Shown: positions 45,410-54,833, counted from the first letter of the stretch. The stretch: DNA of 64,000 nucleotides from Acinetobacter indicus CIP 110367 (GCF_000488255.1 NZ_KI530745.1:248001-312000), one strand, 5' to 3'. Translations and numbers: made by a program. The notes: generated from the letters alone by a model not told the origin.

Positions 45410-46218
45410 GAGCTTAACCTGTCAAAATTTATGCACCTGACTGTGCTTGAAGAATTCCCTGAAATGCCTGGTTTTCCAAAGTGGAGGGAGGTCACAACAC
45501 GGCTATTTTTCGAGCGAAAAAATGCGGGGAAAACGCAGTGCAAATCATCATAGCAAAAAATAAACATGTGCGGCGGAACATTTTCAAGCAGAATAGCTTT
45601 TATACAGATGAAATCTTTTAAGTTTATGGCTGAGCTGCATTCAGCTTGTGGCTTTTACGTATCCGCTGTGATGTTGACCCCTCTTGCTGCCAAACCCCTA
45701 AAATGATGCATAATGACGCAGATTCACCAAAATGGCGCATTTTAAAATGGGCATAAAAATTTAGCTGAGCACGACTTGCGAAAAGCGCACAGAAAAGCAC
45801 TTGAAGAAAAAATAAGCAGAAATAAATGAAAATCTGATTTTTACTGGAAAAAAGAGTTTTTATCTATAAATCACTCAATTAATCCAGTCTGAAATTCATT
45901 AGAAAAATCGCATGAAGCGCGAAATTGGCGAAATAAACAGCAGTATTATTAAGCTGTGTTAAAATGAAACCTGATTATTTGCACTATTTTGATACACACG
46001 AGAAATCTTTTGCAGGAAAAATCGCAAAGAGTGCTTGAATATGGTGCATTTCAGTATAGCCCTAGTATAATAGGCACAAAGCAAAATCCCTAAATCTTAA
46101 TTTCTCATAAGAAATTCAATATTTTAACTTTGCTTTTAAAAGTTGGTACGGTAATTGCTTAATAACTGCCAACTACTAACACGCACTTGGGTGTGCAACA
46201 AAATATCATTGGAGCAAA
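45410..46218. promoter_or_regulatory. 800-bp divergent regulatory region with four NtrC-like sites before glnA
   Basis: No reading frame is supported here. Four 17-mers resemble the enteric NtrC consensus TGCACCAAAATGGTGCA (or its TTTT-core complement): 45723-45739 (TTCACCAAAATGGCGCA, 15 of 17), 45980-45996 (14 of 17), 46032-46048 (13 of 17) and 45694-45710 (11 of 17). They lie roughly 120-475 nt upstream of the predicted sigma-54 start site, the range of enhancer-bound NtrC. A TATAAT at 46066-46071 may be a second, sigma-70 promoter. The left part would hold the trpG promoter. Confidence 0.65.
46143..46160 (+). promoter_or_regulatory. sigma-54 promoter of glnA
   Basis: TTGGTACGGTAATTGCTT has GG at 46145-46146 and GC at 46157-46158, separated by exactly 10 nt as required for RpoN -24/-12 elements. 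The predicted start is about 46170, some 50 nt before glnA. Confidence 0.78.
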
Positions 46219-47634
46219 ATGAGCATGGCGAACAAGGTCCTTCAACTCATACAAGAAAGTGGTGCAAAATGGGTCGATTTCCGCTTTACTGATACTAAGG
46301 GTAAAGAGCAGCACGTAACTTACCCTGCAGACAGTATCGATGAAGATACCTTCGAAGACGGTAAAATGTTTGATGGTTCTTCAATTGCTGGTTGGAAAGG
46401 CATTGAAGCATCTGACATGATTTTACGTCCAGACGCTGAAACTGGTTTCATCGACCCATTCTTTGCGGAACCAACAGTTGTCGTGACTTGTGATGTCATC
46501 GAACCATCTACAGGTCAGGGTTATGAACGTGACCCACGCTCGATTGCTCGCCGTGCAGAAGATTACTTAAAGTCTACCGGTATTGGTGATACTGCATTCT
46601 TTGGCCCAGAACCAGAATTCTTCGTATTTGACGAAGTGAAATGGGACATCGATATGTCTGGCGCACGCCACACTTTAATTGCTGAAGAAGCGGCTTGGTC
46701 TACAGGTAAAGACTACGAGTCTGGTAACTCTGGCCACCGTCCACGCGTTAAAGGCGGTTACTTCCCGGTTCCTCCAGTTGATTCTCACCACGATATGCGT
46801 GCAGATATGTGTGCAAAAATCGAAGAGATCATGGGCCCAGGTCGTGTAGAAGTACATCACCACGAAGTTGCATCTTGCCAGTTAGAGATTGGTGTGAGCT
46901 TCAACACCATGGTGCGTAAAGCTGACGAAGTGCAACAGTTCAAATATGCGGTGTGGAACGTAGCGCACCAATACGCGAAAACTGCGACGTTTATGCCTAA
47001 ACCAATGGTAGGCGATAACGGTTCAGGTATGCACGTGCATATGTCGATCTCTAAAGACGGCAAAAACCTGTTCGCGGGTGATGAATACGCTGGTCTGTCT
47101 GAAATGGCACTGTACTTCATTGGCGGTATCATCAAGCATGCCCGTTCATTGAATGCGATTACTAACCCTTCGACTAACTCGTACAAGCGTCTGGTTCCGC
47201 ACTTCGAAGCACCGATTATGCTGGCTTACTCAGCGCGTAACCGTTCTGCTTCTATCCGTATTCCTTACGTGTCTAGCCCGAAAGGCAAACGTATTGAAGC
47301 ACGTTTCCCAGATCCAATGATGAACCCGTACTTAGGTTTCGCGGCACTGTTAATGGCGGGTATTGACGGTATCCAGAACAAGATTCACCCAGGTGAAGCT
47401 GCGGACAAGAACCTGTACGATCTTCCACCGGAAGAAGAAGCAAAAATTCCAACCGTTGCTCACAGCCTTGAAATGGCGCTGGAAGCACTGGCCGCTGACC
47501 ATGACTACCTGTTAAAAGGTGGCGTGTTTACAAAAGAAATGCTCGATGCTTATATCGAGCTGAAAACTGAAGAAGTTCGTCGTCTGAACACGACTACTCA
47601 CCCAGTTGAATTAGACATGTACTACAGCCTGTAA
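46219..47634 (+). CDS. glnA: glutamine synthetase type I
   Basis: Makes glutamine from glutamate, ammonia and ATP; a cytosolic dodecamer. The 471 residues contain [28 protein letters not shown], the ATP-site [14 protein letters not shown] segment ([13 protein letters not shown]), [21 protein letters not shown] and NLYDLPPEE with the adenylylated Tyr, so it is the regulated beta type. GGAG lies 7 nt before ATG 46219; an ATG two codons later gives the standard 469 residues. It is controlled by the sigma-54/NtrC region upstream. glnL and glnG are not adjacent. Confidence 0.98.
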   Translation: MSMANKVLQLIQESGAKWVDFRFTDTKGKEQHVTYPADSIDEDTFEDGKMFDGSSIAGWKGIEASDMILRPDAETGFIDPFFAEPTVVVTCDVIEPSTGQGYERDPRSIARRAEDYLKSTGIGDTAFFGPEPEFFVFDEVKWDIDMSGARHTLIAEEAAWSTGKDYESGNSGHRPRVKGGYFPVPPVDSHHDMRADMCAKIEEIMGPGRVEVHHHEVASCQLEIGVSFNTMVRKADEVQQFKYAVWNVAHQYAKTATFMPKPMVGDNGSGMHVHMSISKDGKNLFAGDEYAGLSEMALYFIGGIIKHARSLNAITNPSTNSYKRLVPHFEAPIMLAYSARNRSASIRIPYVSSPKGKRIEARFPDPMMNPYLGFAALLMAGIDGIQNKIHPGEAADKNLYDLPPEEEAKIPTVAHSLEMALEALAADHDYLLKGGVFTKEMLDAYIELKTEEVRRLNTTTHPVELDMYYSL

Positions 47635-47657
47635 TTTGACCTCAGATTCATGCTCAG

Positions 47658-47687
47658 AAAATCCGCGCTTGTCGCGGATTTTTTTAT
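47658..47687 (+). terminator. glnA terminator
   Basis: AAATCCGCG-CTTGT-CGCGGATTT followed by T. Confidence 0.9.
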
Positions 47688-47816
47688 GGCCTTCATATTC
47701 ATTTAGGTGAGGTAGATTGATAGTGAATATGACATTTGCGCTTTTTGGCTGAAAAGCCCATGGTTTAGTAACAGATTTCAGTTACACTAGGCCAAGCGAT
47801 AAAAGGGGAATAAGTG

Positions 47817-48326
47817 ATGCGCGGCCAACAGACCTGTCAATTTCAGGATCAGACCATTCCTGCAGGATTGAAGACATGGCTGTATGCACCGGGCTCTCTG
47901 ACACAACAATTAACCGATCTGGCCGGTGGCCAGTTTCAGGTACAGCCACTGCGCGAAAGTTTCCAGCGCCTGAGCTTTGAAGATGCCAAATGGCTGGGCA
48001 TGCCGCATCAGCATACCTCCTGGGTGCGGGAAAGCTATTTATATGGCTGTGAAGAGCAGCCCTGGGTTCAAGCCAAAAGTATTTTTCCGATTTTAAGCCT
48101 GCAAAAAAAAGCACGCCTGTTCAAGCATATTGGTAAAAAGCCGATTGGTCGGTTTTTGTTTCAACGTACCAATCCGGCCTGTGAGCGCCGGGTGATTTTA
48201 TTGCCCGAAGGCTGGACCAGACAGAGCTGCTATACTTGGCATGGCTGTAAATTTATTGTGCAAGAAAGTTTCTTGCCCAGCTTTGAGCAATTTCTACATT
48301 CTTCTTTTCAACAGCAACGTGGTTAA
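47817..48326 (+). CDS. ubiC: chorismate lyase
   Basis: Converts chorismate to 4-hydroxybenzoate and pyruvate, the committed step of ubiquinone synthesis. About 169 residues from ATG 47817, with GGGGAA upstream; GTG at 47814 is the alternative start. WVRESYLYGCEEQPWVQAKSIFP carries the conserved product-binding Arg and the Glu-rich strand, with GRFLFQ and LPEGW following. It is directly followed (8 nt) by ubiA, whose enzyme uses its product, so an operon is clear. Confidence 0.93.
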   Translation: MRGQQTCQFQDQTIPAGLKTWLYAPGSLTQQLTDLAGGQFQVQPLRESFQRLSFEDAKWLGMPHQHTSWVRESYLYGCEEQPWVQAKSIFPILSLQKKARLFKHIGKKPIGRFLFQRTNPACERRVILLPEGWTRQSCYTWHGCKFIVQESFLPSFEQFLHSSFQQQRG

Positions 48327-48334
48327 GGACAGTC

Positions 48335-49213
48335 ATGGCAACTGCACATTCAATTACCTGGCGTGAGCGCTTGGAAGCCTATTACTATTTATGCCGTTTT
48401 GATAAGCCGATTGGCACCGAACTGGTGTTCTGGCCAACCATGTGGGCCTTATGGATTGCTGCTCAGGGAACACCGACCATAGGTGTGCTGATTCCAATAA
48501 TTCTGGGTGTGATCTTTATGCGTGCGGCAGGCTGTGCCATTAATGACTTTGCCGACCGTAAAGTCGATGCCCATGTTGAGCGCACCAAAACCCGTCCTTT
48601 GGCCACCGGCATCATTAGGGCCAAAGAAGCGGTGATGGTGTTTCTGGTGCTGGTTGCTGCCAGTGCCTGCCTGTTGTTGTTCTTGCCGCTTGAAACCTTT
48701 TACTGGTCGTTTGGGGCGTTATTTCTGGCTTTTATCTACCCCTTTATGAAACGCTATACTCATTTACCGCAGGTATTTCTGGGCGCCGCATTTTCATGGT
48801 CTATTCCTATGGCCTATACCGCGGTGGGTGCAACCCCGGATTTAACCTGCTGGTTATTGTACTTTGGCAACCTGGCCTGGACTGTGGCCTATGACACTCA
48901 ATATGCGATTACTGACCGCGAATATGATCTCAAAATTGGGGTGAAATCGACCGCCATTTTATTTGGCCGTTATGATATTGAGATTATTTCTGCCTTGCAG
49001 CTGATCAGTCTGCTCCTGATTGGCGCGGCGTTGTGGATCGAAAATCTGTTCATGCCATTTGGTCTGGTGGCACTGGCTGTGGTGGCACTGGATTTTATCT
49101 ATCAATGGCACAAAACCAAAGACCGCAATCCGCAGCAATGTTTCTGGGCTTTTCGGCATAACCGTTGGGTTGGGCTGATGATTTTTGCCGGAATTTTTCT
49201 TGCACTTCTCTAG
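48335..49213 (+). CDS. ubiA: 4-hydroxybenzoate polyprenyltransferase
   Basis: Attaches the polyprenyl tail to 4-hydroxybenzoate in the inner membrane. The 292 residues have eight or nine membrane helices. The first Asp-rich motif is NDFADRKVDAHVERTKTRPLA and the second is YDTQYAITDREYDLKIGVKST, both Mg-diphosphate binding. GGACA/AAGG lies before the ATG. Second gene of ubiCA, with a terminator behind it. Confidence 0.96.
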   Translation: MATAHSITWRERLEAYYYLCRFDKPIGTELVFWPTMWALWIAAQGTPTIGVLIPIILGVIFMRAAGCAINDFADRKVDAHVERTKTRPLATGIIRAKEAVMVFLVLVAASACLLLFLPLETFYWSFGALFLAFIYPFMKRYTHLPQVFLGAAFSWSIPMAYTAVGATPDLTCWLLYFGNLAWTVAYDTQYAITDREYDLKIGVKSTAILFGRYDIEIISALQLISLLLIGAALWIENLFMPFGLVALAVVALDFIYQWHKTKDRNPQQCFWAFRHNRWVGLMIFAGIFLALL

Positions 49214-49248
49214 GTTTATGCATTTGGTCTGATCTTACAAAAAGCCAA

Positions 49249-49278
49249 CAAAGCATCCGAGCAGGATGCTTTTTTTAT
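49249..49278 (+). terminator. ubiCA terminator
   Basis: AAAGCATCC-GAGCA-GGATGCTTT followed by T. Confidence 0.9.
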
Positions 49279-49338
49279 GCTTAATTCAAAGAACTCAGGC
49301 TGAGTACTTAACAACAAGAAGATAAAGAGGAATTCAAG

Positions 49339-50571
49339 ATGACAACGACATTTAAAAAACTGTTATTGGCGGTAACCTGCTCCTCGGCGCTGTTATTTAC
49401 AGCATGTGGTGGCGATGATAATGACTTTAACTTTATCCGTGACAAAACTTTTGTATCTGATGCTGCCTATACCTAAGATGGTATTGAAGGTGCGATCATC
49501 CGGGTCATGACCTATAAAATGCCAAATGTACGTGACCAGAAAACAGAAGCTACCGCCATGGTATTTTATCCGTCCGCACCTCGTCCGGTAGATGGCTGGC
49601 GTGTGGTGGTCTGGGAACATGGAACAGTGGGCATTGCTGATCATTGTGCACCGAGTCGCAACAGTTTAAATCCGCGTTTTAAGGCCATGGCGGAAAGTTT
49701 ACTGGCCGCAGGCTATGTGATTGTCGCGCCAGATTATGAAGGGCTGGGCACGCCGGGCATTCATCCGTATTTACATTTAGAAAGTGCGGCCCAGTCTGCT
49801 ATTTATTCAGTACGCGCCTTAAAAGAAGATCTGGGTGCACACATGCATGGTGCCTGGATGTCGGTGGGGCAGTCACAGGGTGGTCATGCCTCTTTAGGTA
49901 CTGCGGAATTTGCCAATCAGGATGCCAATTATAAAGGTGCAGTGGCAGCAGCACCGGCTTCGAGTCTGGGTTACATCATTGCGGAAGTCGCGCCGGCGGC
50001 CATTCATGATCTGGAGCTGGCAGAGAGTGTTGGTCTGTATCCGGTTGGAACGGCCCGTAATGTCTATGCAGAACTGATGGCCTATGCTGCCTATGTCGCG
50101 GTCGGCATTAAAGCCTATGAACCGGACTTTAATTACCTCAGCATCTTCCAGCCGGAATCGCAGGATATTGTGCCAGAAGCCGAAGGCAACAATGGTGAAA
50201 ATGGCCAATGTCTGGACGAGCTGATGCAGTCCTTTAGAGAAGATATAGATGCCTTTACTGAAAATAGTGGTCTTGCTGTGGCTGATTATCCGGGGCTGAC
50301 GGCAAATTTCCAGGACAATGCAACCATTAAGCAGTTCCTGGCCCTTAACCAGCCGGCCACCAAAAAGCTGGATAAACCGATTATGGTGATTCAGGGTGAG
50401 GCAGATACTGCTGTACCGGCAGCTGTCACCACGGCACTGGTAGATAACTTAAGAGAAATGGGGACGACGGTTGAATATGAATTGGTCCCGGGTGCCTCGC
50501 ATACCCAGGCCATTGTGCAGAGAAATGCCGAGCTGGTGCGCTTTATTCAAACCCGCATGCCTGCGCAATAA
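49339..50571 (+). pseudogene. lipase/esterase-like alpha/beta-hydrolase lipoprotein broken by an in-frame stop
   Basis: One continuous frame except for TAA at 49474-49476 (codon 46). Upstream codes for a lipoprotein signal (basic start, hydrophobic core, FTAC with Cys23, then GGDDNDF). Downstream codes for an alpha/beta hydrolase: WEHGTVG, APDYEGLG, nucleophile elbow GQSQGGH (Ser about codon 179) and a late His in GASHTQA. Around 410 residues if read through, resembling secreted lipases of the LIP type. AGAGGAATT precedes ATG 49339. Because only one codon is altered and no frame is lost, the break is recent, a sequencing error, or tolerated by read-through. Restart at ATG 49507 would give a protein without export signal. 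Confidence 0.85.
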
Positions 50572-50589
50572 TGTCCTCCTGAAAAACTC

Positions 50590-50622
50590 GCTGATCAGTC
50601 CGGAAGATCGGGGCTGATCAGC
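50590..50622. terminator. hairpin between convergent lipase-like and LysR genes
   Basis: GCTGATCAGTCC pairs with GGGGCTGATCAGC (12 bp, one G-U, short loop). It has no T-tract and overlaps the LysR stop, so it is only a possible terminator. Confidence 0.5.
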
Positions 50623-51511
50623 TCTCAGTGACCGAGATTTCGAGTTTGGCCAGTTCCTGAGTAATGAGCTGCAGTGCCAGATTATGGTTATTTTTACGGT
50701 AATTGGCATATAGATGGAGCGGCTGAACTTCAAAATCGGTTTCAATGATCGCCACATGCTCATTCAGAAAGCGCAGCAGATATTCCGGCACAAAACTGTA
50801 GCCCATCCCCAGATTAATTAGATTAATATGCTGCAATACATTGGTGACCCAGAGTAACTGCTCGGCCGGCATCTGTTCAATCGGCACCTGCCGGGTGACC
50901 TGTTCATAAAACACCGGAGAAGCGGTTTGCTCGCACATAATCAGCCGCTGTTGCAGCAAGGCTTCAGCACTCATCCGCGACTTGGTCGGTGCAGATTTTT
51001 GCCCTGACACCAGATAGATTTTCTCTGACAAAATGGGAAGATCGACAAAATCATCCTGCTGAATGGCATAGCGGGTCAGGCTTAAATCCAGCTCGGCATT
51101 TTTAAGGCGCTGAATCTGTTCCAGACAGGTCAGACTCTGGATATGAATCTGCAGGTTGGGAATAGCCTGTTTTAAGCGTTCCAGCATCAGCGGTAGCACT
51201 TTCAGCTCGGCCACGTTCAATAAGCCAATATGAATCTGGTTGTTTTTCTGATGCGCCACCTGACGCGCTGCGGCAATTGCAAGTTTGGCATTTTCTATGG
51301 CCTGCAGGGCATAAGGTAAAAAGGCCCGGCCTTCATCGGTCAGTTGAATCTGCCGCGCGGAGCGATCCAGCAAACGCACCCCGACCTCTTCTTCTAAATC
51401 CTTAATCTGCTGGCTTAAAGAGGGCTGGGCAGTAAAGAGTTTATCGGCTGCTTTGGTAAAACTCTGTTCTTCTGCCACCGCTGCAAAATAGCGTAAATGC
51501 CTTAATTCCAT
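50618..51511 (-). CDS. LysR-family transcriptional regulator
   Basis: About 297 residues from MELRHLRYF (ATG 51511; ATG 51520 is the alternative). The N-terminal winged helix-turn-helix (AAVAEEQSFTKAADKLFTAQPSLSQQIKDLEEEVGVRLLDR) is followed by the two-lobed effector domain. It is divergent from the aromatic monooxygenase with a gap of about 210 bp, the standard layout for a LysR activator of a catabolic gene. The effector is therefore probably the monooxygenase substrate or a downstream product; inferred from context. Confidence 0.9.
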   Translation of the reverse strand: MELRHLRYFAAVAEEQSFTKAADKLFTAQPSLSQQIKDLEEEVGVRLLDRSARQIQLTDEGRAFLPYALQAIENAKLAIAAARQVAHQKNNQIHIGLLNVAELKVLPLMLERLKQAIPNLQIHIQSLTCLEQIQRLKNAELDLSLTRYAIQQDDFVDLPILSEKIYLVSGQKSAPTKSRMSAEALLQQRLIMCEQTASPVFYEQVTRQVPIEQMPAEQLLWVTNVLQHINLINLGMGYSFVPEYLLRFLNEHVAIIETDFEVQPLHLYANYRKNNHNLALQLITQELAKLEISVTES

Positions 51512-51724
51512 GACTTTCATCCACCGTGCAGATCATCGTCCTAGTGTAACCCAACACAGTCTGAACTGCATTTCACATCAGCCGATGTGTTTTATCCAGC
51601 AGCTGACTAGAGCTAAAACCAATAGCACTATCGTTTATACGCATAGAAATAGGCGGTCTGGATGGGGCGGATTACACTGCATACAAATATTCTGCAACAG
51701 ATACAGCGGGGAAAGGAGTCCGGA
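51512..51724. promoter_or_regulatory. divergent LysR/monooxygenase promoter region
   Basis: It contains ATAGCACTAT (51622-51631), a short dyad of the kind LysR proteins bind. I see no confident -35/-10 pair. Confidence 0.3.
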
Positions 51725-53467
51725 ATGTCTACACACTATGATACTGATGTGCTGGTAATTGGTACGGGGCCGGCGGGTTCTACTTTGGGACTGGCCTTGG
51801 TCAGTTATGGCATCGGGGTACAGCTGTTTACCCAGTTTAACTGGCTGGCCAACAGTCCGCGTGCGCATATTACCAATCAGCGTGCGATGGAAGTTCTGCG
51901 TGACTTGGGCATTGAAGAGCAGGTCAAAGCCATTGCCACGCCGTGGCAGCAGATGGGCGAAAGTTTACTCACCACCAGTCTGGTCGGGGAAGAAATTGCC
52001 CGGATGAGCTGCTGGGGCACGGGCGATGAACGTCATGGCGATTACATCAAAGGCAGTCCATGTCCCTTTGTCGATCTGATCCAGCCGAAAATGGAAGCAC
52101 TGCTGGTCAAGAATGCGGCCGAACGCGGTGCGATTTATAACTTCAATACTGAATATTTATCACATACTCAGGATGAGCACGGCGTAACCGCGACCTTCCT
52201 GAATCGGGTGACCCAAACTGAATTTAGCCTGCGAGCCAAATATTTAATTGGTATGGATGGGGCGCGTTCGAAAATTGTCGAAGAGTTGAAGCTGCCCTTA
52301 GAAGGAGTGATGGCGCGTGCCGGAACCGTGTACGTCACTTTTAAAGCCGACCTGTCCAAATACGTGGCGCATCGTCCGGCCATTTTACAATGGATTGTGA
52401 ATCCGGAAGCCAGTTTTGGTGACTTGGGCATGGGATTGCTACGTGCCATTCAGCCCTGGAATGAATGGATTATGGGCTGGGGCTTTGATATCAGCAAAGG
52501 CGAGCCGCAAGTCACCGAAGCCCAGGTTCGGGCGCGACTGAACACCTTTGTGGGTGAAGAGGTGCAGCAGGTCGAAATTGAAAAAGTATCTTACTGGTAT
52601 GTCAATCAGACCTGGGCCACCCAGTATTCGGTGGGGCGTGTGTTCTGTGGTGGCGATGCGGTACATCGTCATCCGCCATCGAGTGGTTTAGGTTCCAACA
52701 CCTGTATGCAGGATGCGTTTAACCTGGGCTGGAAGCTGGCTTATGTGCTTAAAGGCTGGGCCAAGCCAGCGCTACTGGACTCTTATAGTGATGAACGGGC
52801 GCCGGTGGGCAAGCAGATTGTGGCGCGTGCCAACCAGTCCCGTTTTGACTATAAGCACTTAAAAGCAGTATTTGGTTTTGATCAGGGCGTGCAGACCCAG
52901 GCCGAGATGTTGCAGCGGATTTTTGCGGAAACACCGGAAGCGGCCGAGATTCGGGAAAAGCTGTATCAGGCGCTGGCGATTAAACATTATGAGTTTAATG
53001 CTCAAGGGGTGGAGCTAAACCAGCGTTATCTGTCCAATGCCGTGCTGGCAGAAACAGATAAAGAAATCTTTGTACAGGACCCGCAGCTGTATTTGCAAGC
53101 CACCACACGTCCGGGTGCCAAACTACCGCATACCTGGCTGATTGATGCGCAGGGCTATAAACATTCCACCCTGGATATTGTCGGTAAAGGGCGCTTTACG
53201 CTACTGACCGGTTTATCGGGTGCAGCATGGAAAGCGGCAGCGGCCCGGTTAAAGCTGGACTATCTGGATGTGATTCAGATTGGTTCACGTGAACATCGCG
53301 ATGTCTATGCCACCTGGCAGCAAAAATCGGAAATTGCCGATGCCGGTGCCGTGTTGGTACGTCCGGATGGCTATGTGGCTTGGCGGATGCAGGATACACC
53401 AGAACAAGGCTTTGATCATCTGGCCTGTTTAACTCAGGTTTTTGGCGAGATTCAGCTGAACCTCTAA
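51725..53467 (+). CDS. FAD-dependent aromatic monooxygenase (phenol/2,4-dichlorophenol hydroxylase, TfdB-like)
   Basis: 580 residues of the class A flavoprotein hydroxylase family, adding OH to a phenolic ring with NAD(P)H and O2. The FAD site is DVLVIGTGPAGSTLGLAL near the N-terminus, the second motif is LIGMDGARSKIVEEL, and the third is VFCGGDAVHRHPPSSGLGSNTCMQDAFNLGWKLA. A thioredoxin-like C-terminal domain (from about residue 430) is typical of phenol hydroxylases. AAGGAG lies 7 nt before ATG 51725. No ring-cleavage genes adjoin it, so the rest of the pathway is elsewhere. The exact substrate is unknown. Confidence 0.88.
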   Translation: MSTHYDTDVLVIGTGPAGSTLGLALVSYGIGVQLFTQFNWLANSPRAHITNQRAMEVLRDLGIEEQVKAIATPWQQMGESLLTTSLVGEEIARMSCWGTGDERHGDYIKGSPCPFVDLIQPKMEALLVKNAAERGAIYNFNTEYLSHTQDEHGVTATFLNRVTQTEFSLRAKYLIGMDGARSKIVEELKLPLEGVMARAGTVYVTFKADLSKYVAHRPAILQWIVNPEASFGDLGMGLLRAIQPWNEWIMGWGFDISKGEPQVTEAQVRARLNTFVGEEVQQVEIEKVSYWYVNQTWATQYSVGRVFCGGDAVHRHPPSSGLGSNTCMQDAFNLGWKLAYVLKGWAKPALLDSYSDERAPVGKQIVARANQSRFDYKHLKAVFGFDQGVQTQAEMLQRIFAETPEAAEIREKLYQALAIKHYEFNAQGVELNQRYLSNAVLAETDKEIFVQDPQLYLQATTRPGAKLPHTWLIDAQGYKHSTLDIVGKGRFTLLTGLSGAAWKAAAARLKLDYLDVIQIGSREHRDVYATWQQKSEIADAGAVLVRPDGYVAWRMQDTPEQGFDHLACLTQVFGEIQLNL

Positions 53468-53498
53468 TCGGGTAGATGAGCAGTCTGACGTGATCTGT

Positions 53499-53534
53499 AA
53501 CGCAGCCGTCTGTAGCCGTACAGGCGGCTGTGTT
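53499..53534 (+). terminator. 16-bp hairpin after the monooxygenase gene
   Basis: AACGCAGCCGTCTGTA pairs with TACAGGCGGCTGTGTT around loop GCCG (two G-U pairs). It is a very stable stem but the T-tract is poor, so termination is likely but not certain. Confidence 0.6.
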
Positions 53535-53634
53535 GTATCTTCAGGTTCAAGCAAACATCAACAGAGGCTTTGTCCTCGAAAATGATTTTGTTATATTGAG
53601 CGTCATTTTGATGCATCTGACAGAGGACTCTCTC

Positions 53635-53913
53635 ATGACCGCGCCTGAACAGCAACGACCGAATCAGCCACCCAATACCAAAAAGATTATTCTGTTGGCC
53701 AGTTTAGGTCTGCTGATTCCTGTTTTTCTGGTCAGTATGGCGTTTCTGGCTGTCAACAGCGATGCGAAAAATCAGGAAAAATACAAACAGCAGCAGGCAG
53801 AGGTGATTGCGCGGATTAAAGCGCGTGAAGCGGCTGAACAGCAGCAGGCGCAGCAACAAGCTCAACAACAGGCCAATGCGAAACCAGCAGCTTCTGAAGC
53901 TGTAGCGCCTTAA
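53635..53913 (+). CDS. small single-span membrane protein with Gln/Ala-rich coiled tail
   Basis: 92 residues from ATG 53635 (GAGGAC upstream); longer in-frame starts to 53530 lack a ribosome site. A Pro/Gln-rich cytosolic start is followed by one membrane helix (about 18-38, IILLASLGLLIPVFLVSMAFLA). Residues 45-85 are a charged then Gln/Ala-rich helix (KYKQQQAEVIARIKAREAAEQQQ), probably a coiled coil in the periplasm. I do not recognise a family. Its stop codon abuts the stop codon of the convergent DUF2726 gene with no spacer. Confidence 0.75.
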   Translation: MTAPEQQRPNQPPNTKKIILLASLGLLIPVFLVSMAFLAVNSDAKNQEKYKQQQAEVIARIKAREAAEQQQAQQQAQQQANAKPAASEAVAP

Positions 53914-54357
53914 TTAAAGAATATCCTGCTGCAATTGTCTGATACTCGGAATCTCCGTGTATCGGATCACCTGATAGCCCGCCTCAAGCAACATGGCATC
54001 CCGCTCGGCATCTTCGCTTTCTTTGCCAATATGAGTGGGATCATCCAGTTCAATAATAATCACCACATTCATCTGCTGATCCAGCAAAACAAAATCGGTG
54101 ACCTTGCGATTAAAGCGGGAACGGATCTTGTAGTTACTATTGGTAATTAACGCACTAAAAGCAACTTGAGCCAGAATATGATGTTCGGGAAAAGCCTGCT
54201 TTAAGCGGGCAAACATCTTGGCTTCAAACGGGGTAATGACTTTTTTCGGAAAATATTTCTGTTTGGGGCGCAAATAGGAGGCCGCCACCAGCAGCATCAG
54301 CACCAGTGTGGCCAGGCAGCCAATAAAGAAGAAAGTCGACTGAGCGCTATTGAACAC
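53914..54357 (-). CDS. DUF2726 protein with N-terminal membrane anchor
   Basis: About 147 residues. One membrane helix (FFFIGCLATLVLMLLVAASYL) is followed by the DUF2726 domain: KKVITPFEAKMFARLKQAFPEHHILAQVAFSALI, then NRKVTDFVLLDQQMNVVIIIELDDPTH and ERDAMLLEAGYQVIRY. The fold resembles restriction-endonuclease-like nuclease cores (D...E-x-D pattern), but no activity is established. No ATG lies before the helix; GTG 54357 is my choice. GTG 54387 would place the first codons inside the tRNA-Asn terminator. Confidence 0.78.
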   Translation of the reverse strand: MFNSAQSTFFFIGCLATLVLMLLVAASYLRPKQKYFPKKVITPFEAKMFARLKQAFPEHHILAQVAFSALITNSNYKIRSRFNRKVTDFVLLDQQMNVVIIIELDDPTHIGKESEDAERDAMLLEAGYQVIRYTEIPSIRQLQQDIL

Positions 54358-54376
54358 AACACATACTTGTATAAAG

Positions 54377-54407
54377 AAAAAACCCACTCAAATGGAGTGG
54401 GTTTTTA
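54377..54407. terminator. terminator of the distal tRNA-Asn
   Basis: AAACCCACTC-AAATG-GAGTGGGTTT with A and T runs. It is near-identical to the one at 54714-54746 as part of a tRNA-Asn duplication. Confidence 0.85.
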
Positions 54408-54413
54408 GAATCT

Positions 54414-54489
54414 TGGCTCTCCCACCTGGGCTCGAACCAGGGACCTGCGGATTAACAGTCCGTCGCTCTACCGACTGAGCTATGGGAGA
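54414..54489 (-). tRNA. tRNA-Asn (anticodon GTT), copy A
   Basis: 76 nt with encoded CCA. Acceptor TCTCCCA/TGGGAGA; anticodon loop CTGTTAA reads GUU. Identical to copy B, with its own promoter and terminator. Confidence 0.97.
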
Positions 54490-54500
54490 ATCTGAAACGC

Positions 54501-54529
54501 ATTCTAGGCGGCAAAGGGCAGGTGGTCAA
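54501..54529 (-). promoter_or_regulatory. promoter of tRNA-Asn copy A
   Basis: On the minus strand TTGACC, 17 nt, TAGAAT, with the -10 some 12 nt before the mature 5' end. Confidence 0.8.
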
Positions 54530-54713
54530 GTCCGCGGCCTGAAAAAATGTAGTTTTTCAGTTTAACTGAATTAAAAATAAACGAATGAAGGCGTTTGGAA
54601 GCAGAAAGCTTGGTGTGTGGCTTTTACTGGTCTATGACGGGCAGGGTGCCGTGGTACAGGTAGGGGCTATTTTAGGATGATGATTCTCATTGAATCCCCC
54701 AATCTAAACGCCA

Positions 54714-54747
54714 TAAAAAAACCCACTCAACTGGAGTGGGTTTTTAG
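54714..54747 (-). terminator. terminator of the tRNA-Asn copy B/C transcript
   Basis: ACCCACTC-AACTG-GAGTGGGT followed by five T on the minus strand. It follows tRNA-Asn copy B. Confidence 0.85.
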
Positions 54748-54752
54748 AATCT

Positions 54753-54828
54753 TGGCTCTCCCACCTGGGCTCGAACCAGGGACCTGCGGATTAACAGTCC
54801 GTCGCTCTACCGACTGAGCTATGGGAGA
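54753..54828 (-). tRNA. tRNA-Asn (anticodon GTT), copy B
   Basis: 76 nt with encoded CCA, identical to copy A. Only 5 nt separate it from copy C, so both come from one transcript. Confidence 0.97.
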
Positions 54829-54833
54829 TTAGA

